Positions 30,189-45,100 of a stretch of DNA of 64,000 nucleotides are shown here, piece by piece. Made by a program: the position numbers and the translations under genes. Positions within the stretch are counted from its first letter, which is position 1; each line of letters starts with the position of its first letter. The stretch is taken from assembly GCA_963573385.1 (NCBI GenBank), contig CAUYLG010026843.1, positions 1-64,000 of the forward strand, in the 5' to 3' direction. The stretch comes from Cacajao melanocephalus (lineage: Eukaryota > Chordata > Mammalia > Primates > Pitheciidae). The notes under the pieces are model-generated. The model was given only the letters and a program-made list of their open reading frames with translations, did not search any database and was not told the DNA's origin.

Positions 30189-33100
30189 TATCTGCGTGGC
30201 TTGGCCAGCAGATGGGTATAGGGCTCATTTAAACATTAATTCCTCTTCCTGCCCAACACACATACAGAGGAACTGTCTGGCTCTGTGCCCCTTCCACAGC
30301 ATACTCATTCACACTTACCTGTCCTCACCAATGCCACACTCAGGCTCCCTGACATCTCCAGGAGGCAGGCACACTCATAGTAAAGACAGACACTCACACC
30401 CAGACCACCTAGAATATAGTCAAAGGGACACCCCACACCCCCACACACTGACTCACTGTGTATATGTCAATGGCTGTTGTAGTGCTTGGGTTGGAAAAAT
30501 TCTTCACACCCTCAGAAGTGTAAGACACACCCTCCCACAGACAGTCAGCAACTGTCCCCTGACTCAGGGACATCAGGAGCCAGACTTTTCTCCACACCCT
30601 ACTCCCTCTCTGATAGGAAGAGAAAAGTCGAAAAAGAGAGAGTATGAAAAGTCACCCAAGAAGGAAAGGCCTCTGTCCCTGTCCTCCCCTCTTCATCTCT
30701 CTGTTTCTCTCTTCCCATTTGACCCTGACACTGCCTCTTTCTGGAGAGCCCTGGGAGGTGGGGGTGGCCAGGGTAAGGCGAAGCTCTAAGCAGGCCCCTA
30801 CCCACCCTCAGACAGCATCCGGAGGTGCCTGAGCCACGGGGCCGTGCTCCAGCAACATCGTGTGAAGTTGGAGACAAAGCCCAAGAAGTTTGAGGACCGA
30901 GTGCTGGTGAGGGCACTGGGCATGTGGGGAGTGAGGAGGTGGCTGGTGAGGGCAGCTGGCCAGTAGAGGGCAGGGAGCTGGTAGGGCAGAGGAGACAGAA
31001 GTGGGTGGTCACTGAGGAGATGAAACCTGGGGGGAGGAGGCAGGGCTGGACTGGGTTGATGTCCAGAAGAAGTCTAGGATAGGGCATCAGGTTGGGGGGT
31101 ACTCCAAGAGCAGAGATGAAGGGCTTAAGGAGGGCAGAAGCACCAGGGCCCAGCAACCGCCATAAGCTGCTGATATTCTTTTCCTCTCTCTGCAGGCCCT
31201 GACCTCCTGGCGCCTCCACCTCTTCCCCCTCAAAGTCCCAGCCAAGGTAAGTTGGGCTGAGAAGCAGGAGAGCACCTGGCATGCTCCCTACCTCCCAAGC
31301 CTGGCAACCCAGGTCCTTACCAGGAGCTGAGCATCTCCATCCCTCCTAGGTGGAGAGCTCCTTCAATGTCCTGGAGATCCGTGCCTTCAACACGCTCAGT
31401 CAGAACCAGGTGAGTGTGAGGGCTCTGGGCCCCACTACCGGGCCAGGTCGAGGAGGGAGCAGAGAGGAGGTAGTCTGAGGCTCTGAAACTTCCTCTCCCC
31501 CAGATCCTGGTGGAGACGGAGCGTGGCATGGTGAGCATGCGGCTGCCATCAGCTGAAAGTGTGGACCAGGTGACACGACATGTGAGCTCTGCCCTGTCCA
31601 AGGTCTGCCCTGGCCCTGGGTGAGTGGCAAATGAGGGGTCTCTTAAGGGATTAGATGAGAGGGAGACTTCTCCTTCCCTTCCTCCTTCCCCTGGACCAGG
31701 GCCGAGGAGAAGGAGGGCTCTCATGTCCCCAATCCTGCTTTTTCCTGGGATGCAGGAACTATAATGTGGGAAGAATTAAGAGCCTCTTTCCAGCCCTCTC
31801 TGGGATGACTTGTTTCTTTTCCAGGTGTTTGATCCGGCGTGGAAACGCAGACACCCCAGAGGGGCCCCGAGACACATCCCCCAACTCTGAGACGTCAACA
31901 TCTACCACCCACAGTGTCTGCGGTGAGCAGGGGCAGATGTGAGGAAAGTAGGCCCTAAACCATCTTGCCCCATGTCTGGAGCCTTTTCTACGTGGGGTGT
32001 TGCCTGGGCAGGGTTGGGGGAGGGCTTTGCCTGCCCTGAGGACTCCATAGCTCCCAGACCTCAGAAAGTTCATGGCATAACAAGAACAAAGAGCAGTGGC
32101 ACATAAAGTGACCTTGACTGTTCTTGAACCCAAGCCTATTCCCCATCTCCTTACCCTCATGGAGCCAGCCTATCTCCTGCCCCACAGGTGGCTTCTCTGA
32201 GACCTATGCTGCTCTGTGTGACTACAATGGGCTACACTGCCGTGAGGAGGTTCAGTGGGTATGTTGGGCAGGGGCCCCGTAGGGGACAGGTGGGACCTGG
32301 AGGGAGGGGGCCAAGGAGGAAGTGGGGAGCAGGTGTGAGCCAGTTCCACCTCTCCAAGGATGTGGACACCATCTACCATGCTGAAGATAACCGGGAGTTC
32401 AATCTTTTGGATTTCAGCCACTTGGAGAGCCGGTAAGCAGATGGGGCAGAGACTCTACCCTCAAATTCCTAGCTTCAGCCCAATCTCTTCTTTTCTGACC
32501 CAGCCACCTGCTCACCACTTTCCTTCCCGCTTCCATATCCCCACAGAGACTTGGCCCTAATGGTAGCAGCCCTGGCCTACAACCAGTGGTTCACCAAACT
32601 CTACTGCAAGGACTTGCGGCTGGTAGGAACTAGGAGGGGCTGGTGAGGTGGGAAGAGTAGCACCCCCTTTGGCTCCTGATCGCAAGACCCCCTCTGTTCT
32701 CAGGGCTCTGAAGTGCTAGAACAGGTGCTACACACCCTGAGCAAGTCGGGGAGCCTTGAAGAGCTGGTGCTGGACAACGCCGGGCTTAAGACGTGAGGCC
32801 AGCCTCCTCCTTGGGCAATAGTGCACCCTTGATATAGTTTTAGGGTCCCAGAACCTCAGAGTATGATATAGGCCTCTGGACTATCTTATCCAGTGCCTCT
32901 CTTTACAGAAGAGGAGACCGAGGCCAAAAGAGGGCACAGAGCAAGTTGGAGGTCAAGCTAGGACTCAGACCCAGGTCTCTGACCCCCAGGTCCATGGCCT
33001 TTCCCCAGGGTGTTCCATGCCCCATCCTCTTTTTCCATTAACTACCAAGCAGGGTGGGCTGCTCCAGTATTGAGGACCCAAAGCTGACCTTTGTCTCAGC

Positions 33101-36100
33101 ACAACTTCCTAAGATGTGGAATGCCCCCAGGTACTCCGGAGTGGTGACAAGCTCCCTGGCAGGCCCTGAGCTGTTCCCCTGTTGTGGGGGCCTCTGACCA
33201 TTGCAGCCCCAGCCAGGCAGGCAGGTAGAGGAGGAGGGGAAGCCCAAGGGCTGGGACATGGGGCTCAGCTCAGGACAAATCCTTCCTCCCATTCCCTGAA
33301 GGGACTTTGTCCAGAAGCTGGCCGGGGTGTTTGGGGAGAACGGGAGCTGTGTGCTGCATGCCCTCACTCTGTCCCACAACCCCATCGAGGACAAGGGTGA
33401 GCCCCAGCCCTGAATCCTGTCCCCATCACAATGCAGACCCCTGTCCTAGCCCAGAGCCCAACCAGGTCTGAACAGGGGCTCTCCAGCCCCCCCTGCCCTA
33501 ACACCTCCATCCCTGACCCCAGGCCTGTACCCTACTCGAGCCCCCAACCTGACTCTGTGCCACCTGCGCCCACGGACCTGCCTCTCACGGGGCCCGTTTC
33601 TCTCTCCACTTCCCAGGATTCCTCAGTCTGAGCCAGCAGCTCCTCTGCTTCCCCACTGGCCTCACCAAACTGTGCCTGGCCAAGACTGCCATTTCCCCTC
33701 GAGGTACTCACGCCAGGACCCCTGACCTCTGACCCTACCCCGGTGCTGCCTGGGGTATTGAGCTCCAGAGGTACACCCACACACTCACACACCACCTCAG
33801 GGACAGAGGAGTGAAAAGGAGCCACGTTTGGGGAGCGGGGAAGAGTTATGTACTGAGGGGAAGAGGTGGGGCTGGGGGCCAACCCAGCCCAGTGCCCGCT
33901 GTGCTCAGGGCTCCAGGCACTCGGCCAGACCTTTGGGGCCAACCCAGCCTTTGCCAGCTCCCTTCGATACCTGGACCTGAGCAAGAACCCTGGGCTCCTC
34001 GCCACGGACGAGGCCAACGTGAGTCCTCAGAACAGCCTCAGCCCCCTGCAGAAAGCATGCTCAAGCTTCAGGAGCGGGGAGGTCTTCCGCCCCAGCGTCC
34101 CCGGGGGGTGGCAAGACTCTATCATCCCTTCCCCTGCAGCTCCTCTATCCCTCCTGCTCCAGGCCCTCTACAGTTTCCTGGCCCAACCCAATGCCCTGGT
34201 GCACCTGGACCTGTCAGGGACTGACTGTGCCATAGACTTGGTGAGGAGTTGGTGGGGGAAGCCCGTCCAAGGTGATTTGAGGAGACCATGGTGGGCCTCT
34301 GTCTCACCCCCCATCCCTGAGTACACAGGTGGGCAGAGCTGTCTGGATGACTTCAGGTTCAGCTGGAGTATAAAGCAATGTCCGTAGTTCCTACAGTGTG
34401 GCACTTTATCCAGGTCATAGGGTTGTGCTGGCTGTGCCTAAAGGCCAGCCGATGCTCTGTTCCCCAGCTGTGTGCCCTGACGCAGGAGTGTGTCCCGGGG
34501 GAATGGATGCTTTTCCTAACTTGAACAAGGCATCTTAGGAGTCAGTGGTGGCCCTGACTTTACACATCCACTGCCTGTGAGCAGCTCCATGCCCCTGGAA
34601 GCCAGACAGGGAGTAGACCCACGTTCCACAGGGGAGAAAACAGAGGCTTCAAGAATCTGAGTGGGCATCAACAGTGGAGCTCACACAGGCTGACCAGAGA
34701 GTGAAGAGCCAGGAACCTCAATGGGGAGGGAGGAGGGGTCCTTTCCTGCTGCTCCCCCATGCCCTTCCAGCTCCCCTGAGACCCACCACGTCTCCCCCAC
34801 AGCTTCTCGGTGCCCTGCTCCACGGCTGCTGCTCCCACCTCACCTACCTCAACCTGGCTCGAAACAGCTGCTCCCACAGGTGGGAAGGAGGGGGAAGGGA
34901 GGACAGGGCAAGCCATGGCCAAACCCCTCCCCTGCTGACCCCAGGGGTCTCTCCACAGGAAGAGTCGAGAGGCCCCACCGGCCTTCAAGCAGTTCTTCAG
35001 CAGCACCTACACACTGAGCCACGTCAACCTGTCAGCCACGAAGCTGCCCCTGGAGGCCCTCAGGTCGGGTGGGTGCAGGGTTGGTGGGGGCATCCAAAGG
35101 AGCCATGGGGAGCGGGAAGGGGTAAAGGAGGACCTGCTGACCTTCTCTCCACAGGGCGCTGCTTCAGGGCCTCTCCCTCAACAGTCACCTCAGTGACCTG
35201 CACCTGGATCTCAGCAGCTGTGAGGTGAGCCCCCCGTCCCCAGCCCCTCTCTCCGCCCCCAACCCATGTGCATTTCTCGGACCTAAGTCAAACCCTGGCT
35301 CCATCTAGCCTCTGTGCTGACAGTCTGCGACCCCCTGACCTGGCCACACCACCACTTTCCCCTCTCAGTCTGGGGTGTGGGCCTGTTTTCCAGAGGCCAT
35401 TCATTTTCAGTCTCCAGTATCTCGGTCCTTCAAGTTTTGGGGTGGGAGATACCAGATTTTTCCACTAGAGGGCAGGAGCAAGCTGTCTAAGGAATAGCAG
35501 CCTTTCTGGCCGAAGGGAGGGAAGTGAGCCCTAGGGAAGGATCTGGTGCAGGGAAAGAGCCTCCCTAATTTTACACCCAGATCCTGGCATGACCTTGAGT
35601 CCTGGTGTGACTACTCTGGTCTCTAAGCATTAAAGGTACTATATCCCCCACCCCAATATCTGCCTTCCCCACCTCACCTTGTCCCTGCAGCTCCGCTCAG
35701 CAGGAGCCCAAGCCTTGCAGGAGCAACTGGGAGCTGTCACCTGTGTAGGCAGCCTGGATCTGTCAGACAATGGTGAGTAGCAGTGCCTCCCTTCCCTGGG
35801 GCCAGAGGAGAACAGGGGCCTGGGGCATGCAGAAGCAGCCCTGAGGGGACACCAGTCAGCCTCAGGCCTCGAGGCCAGCCTCTCCCGTCTGCTCACCAGG
35901 GTTCGACTCGGACCTCCTGACACTAGTGCCCGCACTTGGCAAGAACAAGTCCCTCAAGCACCTGTTTCTGGGCAAGAACTTCAATGTCAAGGCCAAGTGA
36001 GGCCCCCTTTCCATGCCCACAGACCCTCATCCCATCATTCACCCATCCTCTTGGCTCACCACATTACCTCTGGCCACCTCTCTCCTCCTCCAATAGCATG

Positions 36101-39100
36101 ACCCCAGCCCCTCCCCTCCTACACTGAGCCCCGCCTCCCTGCAGGACGCTGGAGGAGATCCTCCACAAGCTGGTGCAGCTGATCCAGGAAGAGGACTGTG
36201 TGAGTGCCTGGGCCTGGGAGGGATCTGCAGTCGGAGGAGGCTTCTGGGACTGGGCCCAACCACCCCTTGCCCACACAGTCCCTGCAGTCCCTGTCGGTGG
36301 CAGACTCCCGGCTAAAGCTTCGCACCAGCATCCTCATCAATGCCCTGGGCAGCAACACCTGTCTGGCCAAGGTGGATCTGAGCGGCAATGGCATGGAGGA
36401 CATCGGGGCCAAGATGCTGTCTAAGGCCCTGCAGATAAACTCCTCCCTCAGGTGGGGCCCACACGGGGACTCCCTGACCTGGAGCCCCAGCGCCTCCCCA
36501 TACATACACAATCTCCCTGCTTGCCTTGATGCTCTGGACCCCAGCTTCCAGAAGACCCCCAGCCCCAGAACCATCTCTGACCAAGAGGATTGTGTCCCCG
36601 GCCCCTAGTAGGGACTCAGGGGAAGGGGTGCCAAACTGGTGCTTACCCTGTCCCCAGAACTATCCTATGGGATCGGAACAATACATCTGCCCTGGGCTTC
36701 CTGGACATCGCAAGGGCCCTGGAGAGGTGAGTAGACCATGGTCCTGCCCTGATCAAGTCCCCAGCCTCCCTGTCCCTGGACCAGGCCCAAACAACTCTTG
36801 ACCCACCCCAGCCCCTTTGGCCTATTTGCACAGAAATTTTAGGAAGGGCCATGGAAGAGAGAAATGATGAGCAAGGGGGCTGCAGGGTGGCTCACCAACA
36901 GAGGAAGCAGGGGACTCCCATCCCCACCTGTTCCTACCCAGCTGTGCCCCTGTGTCCCACAGCAACCACACGTTGCGCTTCATGTCCTTCCCCGTGAGTG
37001 ACATCTCCCAAGCCTACCGCAGCGCCCCTGAGCGCACCGAGGACGTCTGGCAGAAGGTGCAGGGTGCTGTCCTAAGCAGGGTGGGACAGCAAGGGGCAGG
37101 GGGCAGCCCACATCTCCAAGCCTTGACCCACCACCCCCATCATCTCCAGATCCAATGGTGCTTAGTGAGGAACAACCACTCCCAGACATGCCCCCAGGAG
37201 CAGGCCTTCAGGCTGCAGCAGGGCCTGGTGACCAGCAGCGCCGAGCAAGTAAACGTTTCCCTCTGGGACACAGGGGGCATACTTGGGGCATGCAGGGCAC
37301 AGGTGTGATGTGAGAGAAAATTGAGTGGGGGAGCATGAAGAGGCACTGCATGGTGGTGCTTATCACTGGACTGAGCATGTGGGGAAGCATAAAGAGAGAA
37401 CATGCAGGATATGGGTTTCAAACATGTGGGCGAACACAGGAGTGCACAGGACTCCAGGAGCTCACCTGGGCATTCAGGAAGGCCATAGCAAGGGAGACCA
37501 GGCCAGCCAGAGACATCATCTCCATCACTGTTGGTCCCAGCACCAGTAGCACTGCCTAAGGGGTCCCACCTGCGAAGATGTGGAAGCAGGGGTCCCCTTG
37601 ACACCCCTGCCACTGTGCTCCAGATGCTGCAGCGGCTATGTGGACGGGTACAGGAGGAGGTTCGGGCCCTGAGGCTGTGCCCCCTGGAGCCCGTTCAGGA
37701 TGAGCTACTCTATGCTCGGGACCTCATCAAGGATGCCAAGAACTCCCGGGCGGTGAGCCCTCCACAGCCCACCCTTCCCCCGCAGTCTAGAGAACCCAAG
37801 AAGGCCAACCATGCTAAGCCATGCCAGCTCTGCCCTGTGCATCTGCCTTCCTAGCCTAGGCCCCCCAGAGACCTAGCAAGTCCTGGTTCTAGCCTGCTAA
37901 TCATAACCCCTTCCTTCTCCAGCTGTTTCCCAGCCTCTATGAGCTGGGCCACGTGCTGGCCAATGACGGGCCTGTGCGGCAAAGGCTGGAATCAGTAGCA
38001 AGTGAGGTGTCCAAAGCTGTGGACAAGGAACTGCAGGCAAGTCCTGGAGGAAGGAGGAAGCCATGGTGGGAGCCCAGTATTGACTGAGGCCTTAGCCAAG
38101 AGCTGAAGTCAAACTGGGGAGACTCCTGGAGGGCCAGGAGGACAGGCACAGAGTCGAGACCACCCACAGTCCCACTGTGCCAAGGCATTGCTGCAATATG
38201 AGCTTGGGATTTTTTTCTGCTAGCTTTGTCCCTGAACTCTGACCGCCACCCTTTGGATATTTCTTTTTTTTTTTTTTTTTTTTTTTGTGAGACAGTCTCA
38301 CTCTGTCGCCCCAGCTGGAGGGCAGTGATGCAATCTCAGCTCACTACAACCTCTACCTCCTGGGTTCAAGCGATTCTTCTGCCTCAGCCTCCCAAGTAGC
38401 TGAGATTACAGGCTCATGCCACAGTGCCTGGCTAATTATTGTATTTTTAGTAGAAATGGGGTTTCACCATGTTGGCCAGACTGGTCTTGAACTCCTGACC
38501 TCAAGTGATCCACCCACCTCGGCCTCCCAAAGTGCTGGGATTACAGGCATGAGACACTGTGTCCGCCCCCCCTCTGGGTTTTGATCCTTGGACTGACTCC
38601 CCCTGTCTATATGGTAGGGTGGAAGGAGCACTGACCAGAAAGTGGGAAAGCCTGAGTGTCCAAGACTCTGCCACTAATGGTTTTGTGACTGTAGGTGGGA
38701 CCCTCAGTCTCAGCTTGAGGGGCTGGAATAGAGAAAGTCACTTCTGCTGTCGTGCCAGCCCTGACCCTGCTCACCTTGGGCCTCTGGCCTCCCTTTCCCC
38801 CAAATTAGGTGATCCTGGAGTCCATGGTCAGCCTGACACAGGAGTTATGCCCTGTGGCCATGCGGGTGGCAGAGGGGCACAACAAGATGCTGAGCAATGT
38901 GGCAGAGCGTGTCACTGTACCCCGGAACTTCATCCGAGGGGCGCTGCTGGAGCAAGCGGGACAGGACATTCAGAACAAGCTGGAGTGAGAGGCAAAGGGC
39001 AGGGCTGGGGGCTGGGCTGGATTTGGCCCAGATCACTTAGGGACTTGGGACTGGAGAGCTATCAGCAATGAATAATGAATGGCACAATCTCCATTACAAG

Positions 39101-42100
39101 GATCAATCTTTAACCAAATGCAACCTTGCTATTTAGGGTCTGACTGGTCTTTGCCCTAGAAATCTAAGGGCTGAGCTGGGGTTTAGGAGCCAAGGTGGTG
39201 CCCACACAGGTGTATACACACATACTCACACACATACACCAAGAATGAGAAATACACCAATGCTCCCTGGGAGGCATGGACAAAGAAAGGTCCCTGAGTT
39301 AGGTACATGGAAGCTCTGTCTTCCTCCCAGTTTTCATTGCCCCTAGAGTTCTTTCATTCTGGATCTGGGTGCTATCACTCACCAAAGCAAAAGAAAACTA
39401 GTACACATACCCATGAAACAGCCAGGCTCAAGGAGGCGGCCTTTTCTACCCTCATAGTAGCAACTAGCAGGATTTAGTTACTCAGTACCCCAGTTACCTC
39501 GCTGTGTTCCACTGGGGCTCCAGGGGCCTGACCTAGGGTCTCCTTGTTCCTTCTTCTCCTCTAATTCCTCTGTCCCCACACATAGTTGGGCTGGGGGCTC
39601 TGGGGTAGGACTAGATGTGTGCTTATGGAGAACTGAGTGTCTCAAGCCTAGGCTGCCTCCTTTCGCAGCCACATGTGCTCCATGGGCAGCCAGGCCAGGC
39701 CAGCTGGCCGTTCTCTCAGGCCTCTGCGGGAGGGAGTGGCTCAGGGGCCATGTAGGGGGCTAAGGTGCTACTGTTCTGAGCAGCCCCACCTGTGCCCACA
39801 GCGAAGTGAAGCTCTCAGTCGTTACCTACCTAACCAACTCCATAGTGGACGAGATCCTGCAAGAGCTCTACCATTCCCACAAGAGCCTGGTAAGGCTTCT
39901 GCAACCCGGCCTGGCTCGGGCACACCCTCTACCCCACATCATCCTGTCTCGCTAATCACCCTCCCCGCAAGGCCCTGGGAGGTGGGCAGCTTCCTTGGAA
40001 TCCTGTTCGTACCTGCCCTTCCCCAGGCCCGGCACCTGACCCAGCTAAGGACGCTGTCAGATCCACCAGGGGGCCCGGGACAAGGTCAGGATCTGTCCTC
40101 CCGGGGCCGAGGCCGGAACCGTGACCATGAGGAGGCCACAGATGATGAACTTGGGACCAACATTGTGAGCCCCCCACTCCCTGCTCCCCTCCTTAATAAC
40201 TTGGGCCTTGCCCTTAAACATGCACAACACTATCCCCTTCTACTGCTCTGGACTCCCCTCCTCACCTCACTGTGCCTGGCGTTCTGCCCCCAACCCCAAT
40301 CCAGCCCAGTCTCTTCCTTCATCCCAATGGCTCAACCTCCTGAGGAGTGAGGAGCAGAATGGGCTCAAATGAGGCTTTATGAGGAGTGGGTGGCTCTGGG
40401 TGAGGCTCCTGGCCCTGCCACTTGTCTTCATGTCTGCAGGACACTATGGCCATCAAAAAACAGAAACGCTGCCGCAAGATCCGGCCGGTATCTGCCTTCA
40501 TCAGTGAGTCTCCCAGCCTCTGTTCTCATGGGCACCCTCCATAGCCCCTCTTTCCCTTGAATTTTTCCCTGTCTCCCCATCCTGCTTTCTCTCCATTCCT
40601 CTGCTAGTCCCTCTAATGCTGCTGTCCTTGCAGGTGGGAGCCCTCAGGACATGGAAAGCCAACTGGGGAACCTGGGGATCCCCCCTGGCTGGTTCTCAGG
40701 ACTTGGGAGCAGCCAGCCCACAGACAGTGGCTCCTGGGAAGGTCTATCTGAGCTGCCCACTCATGGCTACAAACTAAGGCATCAAACACAAGGGAGACCC
40801 CGCCCCCCCAGGACCACACCTCCAGGACCTGGTCGGCCCAGCGTGAGTCCCTAAGGCCTCACAAGAGGATCACCTTCACTTAGTGTGATGCCAGAGCCAG
40901 GGGTTTTGCCTTTAGGACCCAAATGCCAGAGACAGCAGCCTTGAGGGATTGGGCAGGAGCCCAGGCATGCCAGTGAACGGATGAGGGATTATCCAGTTTG
41001 TATGGGAGCTAGACCTTGTCACAGATAAGAAATCTTTGTCTGCCAGGCAGTATCATTCTTATTTTGGTGAAGGATAGAGCCACCAAGAACACCAAGAGAC
41101 ACCAAGCTTAGGAAACACTGGGTGAACCGAAGTGTAAATTTCCTTAAATGTCCAAGCCCAAAGGGGAATGCCCTGAGTGGATGGGAGGTGGGGCTTCTGG
41201 ACCTAGATGAGATGTCCCACAGGACTTTCCTCCCAGCAGATGTCAGCACCTGGGACTCGTCAGGAGAATGGGATGGCTACCCGCCTAGATGAGGGGCTGG
41301 AGGACTTCTTCAGCCGAAGGGTCATGGATGAAAGTTCCAGGTGTGATGCCTAAACACACTCCCATTTTCAGCAGGGCCCAAGGCCCTAGAAGGGCTCCGT
41401 GTCCTCCCAGCTCCCATGGGAGTCTCTATAACAATGGTGCCCAAAGCCAATCTCCATGGGACATTTCCCCACATTCTCATCCTTCCCCACCCAGCCCTTA
41501 AGGTCCCATGGCCTCTGCACCTTCTCAGGACAGCTGGGAAGAATGGGGCCAGAGTGAACCACTGCAGTGGGGTGGGGGGCAGCAGCCCTGGGACAGGATA
41601 CTATTAGTGGTGACAGGCCCAGGGGGCAGTGTTCCCCCTCACTGTCCAGCTGACTGCCCGGTGTCTGTCCATGAGGAACCAGCTCACTTGGAGAAGCTGA
41701 GAGGAGATGCAGGGGAGGTGGGGGAAATGGGAAGAAACAGTCAGTTTGAGGGAAAGGCTGCTGGAGGATTACAACGGGACAGGGAAGGTGAGGGCATCAT
41801 CTCCCCTCAAAACTAAGTGGAAAGGGCTGCAGCACAGCAGGAGAGACCAGATGAAAGGAAAGCAGGTTTAGCAGACCCAGGCTTGAGCTTGCATCTGGCA
41901 TTTGTCACTAACTTACCCCAACTACCAGCTACCCCCGGACTCTGAGGACCGTGCGGCCAGGACTCTCGGAGCCACCGCTGCCTCCACTTCAGAAGAAGAG
42001 GCGCCGGGGCCTGTTTCACTTTCGCCGGCCCCGGAGCTTCAAGGGGGACAGGGGGCCAGGGTCCCCCACCACTGGACTCCTCCTCCCTCCACCCCCACCC

Positions 42101-45100
42101 CCTCCCCCGACTCAGGAGAGCCCCCCCAGCCCAGACCTTCCAAGCCTCGGCAATAACTCCTCTCCCTGCTGGAGCCCAGAGGAGGAGAGCAGCCTTGTCC
42201 CTGAATTTGGTGGGGTCCGGGGGCCTTCCTTCTGCAGGAAGATGGTAAGTGAGGCAGGGGATGCTGTGTCTTCACCTTTTCCTGCCCCACACATATTCCA
42301 GTCTCCTACCCCACCCCAAGCTTAATGGGGGAATGCTAGGGCCCAGAGTTCTTGGGAATGTTGGTCACTTCTATCCTCCTCTCCTTGAGAGTGGACTAAG
42401 ACCATAGCCAAGAGCATGCTGGGAGTGCTGTATGTGAATGCAGGCATTGGAAGGACTCTTTAGAAGGTCTCAGCAGGGCTTCCCCATGGCTAGGGGCTCG
42501 GTGAGGAAGGGGTCCTCCTGACAACTCCCTTGCAGCCTGGGGAGCCCTCTTCCACCAGGAACTGTTAAAAAGAGATCTTGTTCTAGGGCACTGAAGGGTT
42601 GGAGCCAGGGGAGGAGGGCCCAGCCCCTGGGACAGCACAGCAGCCGAGGGTTCACGGTGTTGCCCTTCCCGGGTTGGAAAGAGCCAAGGGTTGGAGCTTT
42701 GATGGAAAACGAGAGGTGAGTGTAGTCTGAGACGACAAACTGTGGATCCTGAGGGTACCTGTCCACCACCCTGTCCTCCCCACTCCCTCATCCCTGGTGG
42801 TTCAGTAGGGAAAGCAGATGCTTTGGAATTAGAAGCTTAGAATTAGAAGTTAGCAGCTGTTCAGCCCCCACCACATTCTTGCCATGGAATCCTGGACTGG
42901 TCACTTAACCTCTTGGAGCCTCTCCTTGTTTACTGTAAAATGAGGGGTTATAAAAATACTTACCTCTAGAGTTCTGTTTCCCAAGCAATGGTGACTTGAC
43001 TATAACCTTTGTGACTGATTTTTCCCTGAGTTATTACTTACATAATATTTTTATTTAAATTAACTCATCTTTATTTAACTTAAGCTAGACCTAGGCATTA
43101 TCATCTTTAAAATCACAGGCTTGTTGAATGAGTCATGTTTTTTTCTACTACACAGAAAATAAACATGTAACTATAAAGATGGAAGTATACTCATTCATGT
43201 AAGCATTTCTTGTGCCCCTGGGGAGGTATGTGTGCTGCTCTTTGGGAAACAGTTTAAGTGTCTGGGACTAATGACATGAGGATGACATGGAGACGCTAGA
43301 GCAGAAGCCCTTTCTCAGCTGCAGTCCTGCCATGGAGGAGACTTTCTTATGACCTGACCCACTGTTCTTTCAGGGCCCAGGCCCAGACCAGGAGGGCAGC
43401 ACCCAGACCTGGCAGAAACGGCGCTCTTCAGATGATGCAGGTAAGAACGGTCATATTCAAGCCCTTCCTTTGACCCCTCTTCTCAGGGACCCCTCCTAAT
43501 TTACCTCATTCATTTCTCCTTCCCTCTTTCTCATCCTCTCTCTCTACTCCAGCGCCTGGAGCCTGGAAGCCCCCACCACCACCCCAAAGCACCAAACCAA
43601 GCTTCAGCGCCATGCGCCGAGCAGAGGCTACATGGCACATAGGTATGGAAAGCCTCTTTCCGGCAGCAGTACTGAAAGCCCAGGGTGTGTCCAAAGAAAC
43701 AGAAGCCATGGCCCCTGTGCTGGGGAATTTATGGCCAAGGTGGGGCAGTGAGAAGTCAGCACAGTGAAAATGTTTAAGGATATGTAAAAGCTGCGTCCAA
43801 AAGAGACAACCCAATCCAAACAAAGCTTCTACAGAGCAAAGGTAGCTTCTCCAGCGTTAGCAGATAGGATGTGGATGGCTCTGGTGAATTCTCTAGGGCA
43901 GCTGCAGCCTCTGGTCACCATCAGCACAGTGGTACCCTCTGTAGAGAAGGCTTATCTCTGTACCTTGCTGGGAAGAGGGTAGGCAAGTCAGACTGCCAGC
44001 AAGTATCAGCTATGCCAGGCCCACCTCACACACCCCAGCCTCCTCCAGATGTCACTCAATTCACCCTCAGCTCACACAGGAAGGTGCCCCAAACATGGGC
44101 AAGAGCTCTGCCTCGGAGGTCAGAAACCTGTGGTATTAGTCTTCCTCAGCCACCCACGATCTTAAACAAGTCATTTACTTTCTGGCTCCATGACTGGAGG
44201 AATAAAAGGGAGGGGACTGGGGATTACCCCAGGCATGACACTTCCCTTCTGCTGGCTTCAGAGCACCTTCCATTTAGGGAGCCACTAAAGAAAATCTGAT
44301 CAGCTCAGCATCAACTTCACTTGCCAATGGCCTGGACTGTGACCCTCCAGCAATACTGAGATAGACAAAACCTCCCTGTAGATGGAGACACCCCCTCGGC
44401 CTCTTCCACTCCCACCACCAGCCTAGGGTGTAAGGGCCAGAAAGAGCTAAGAGCTAAGAGCTAAGCAGGCTGGTCTGGCTCGGGCCACATGCTCCCCACA
44501 GTCCCATTCCACCCATTCTGCATCTGCCCCTCTCTCCCCTGTAGTGCAGAACCAGGCCATCCTGAAACTTGGAGTGCCCGTACCCTTGCCTCCTCCTCCA
44601 AGGCCAACCCAGGACTCGGGGCATCTTGGCGATTTTTTCCACCCCACACACAGGCTAATTAAAGCACCCAAAGTAGAGCTCCATCTTTCATTAAGGAAAC
44701 CACAATAGTCAGTTTCCCCACTGCACACACACCTCACAGATCCACACACAGACAATGCTCTCCAGTGTTAGACCCACAGGCTCATGTTGCTTAAAGGCCA
44801 CAGGGGTGGGGGACAAGTGTACCAGGGCACCTCTCCATCTAAATCAGACCTTCAGACAGAGTTCTGGGAATGTCAGGCTGCAGCCTTGGCAGAGCCCTCA
44901 GGGCACTGCAGCCTGGATGGGCAGCCATGCCTGTGGACCCAGCAGGCCCTGGGCCCTGGCTCTGCCCCAGCAGGAAAGGGCTCGGGAACTGCTCTGCAAG
45001 AGGGACAGCTAGGCCAGAGTCCCCTCCAGAGTCGATGGCCTCAGGATGATCCTGGGAAACAAGGGCTAAGGAACATGGGCATAGAAAGGCACATGAAAGG

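Noticed and set aside
33866..34387. 173-codon open frame in the CARMIL3 leucine-rich repeat region
   Set aside because: It is CARMIL3 exons 13 and 14 read through the intron in the same frame, not a separate gene.
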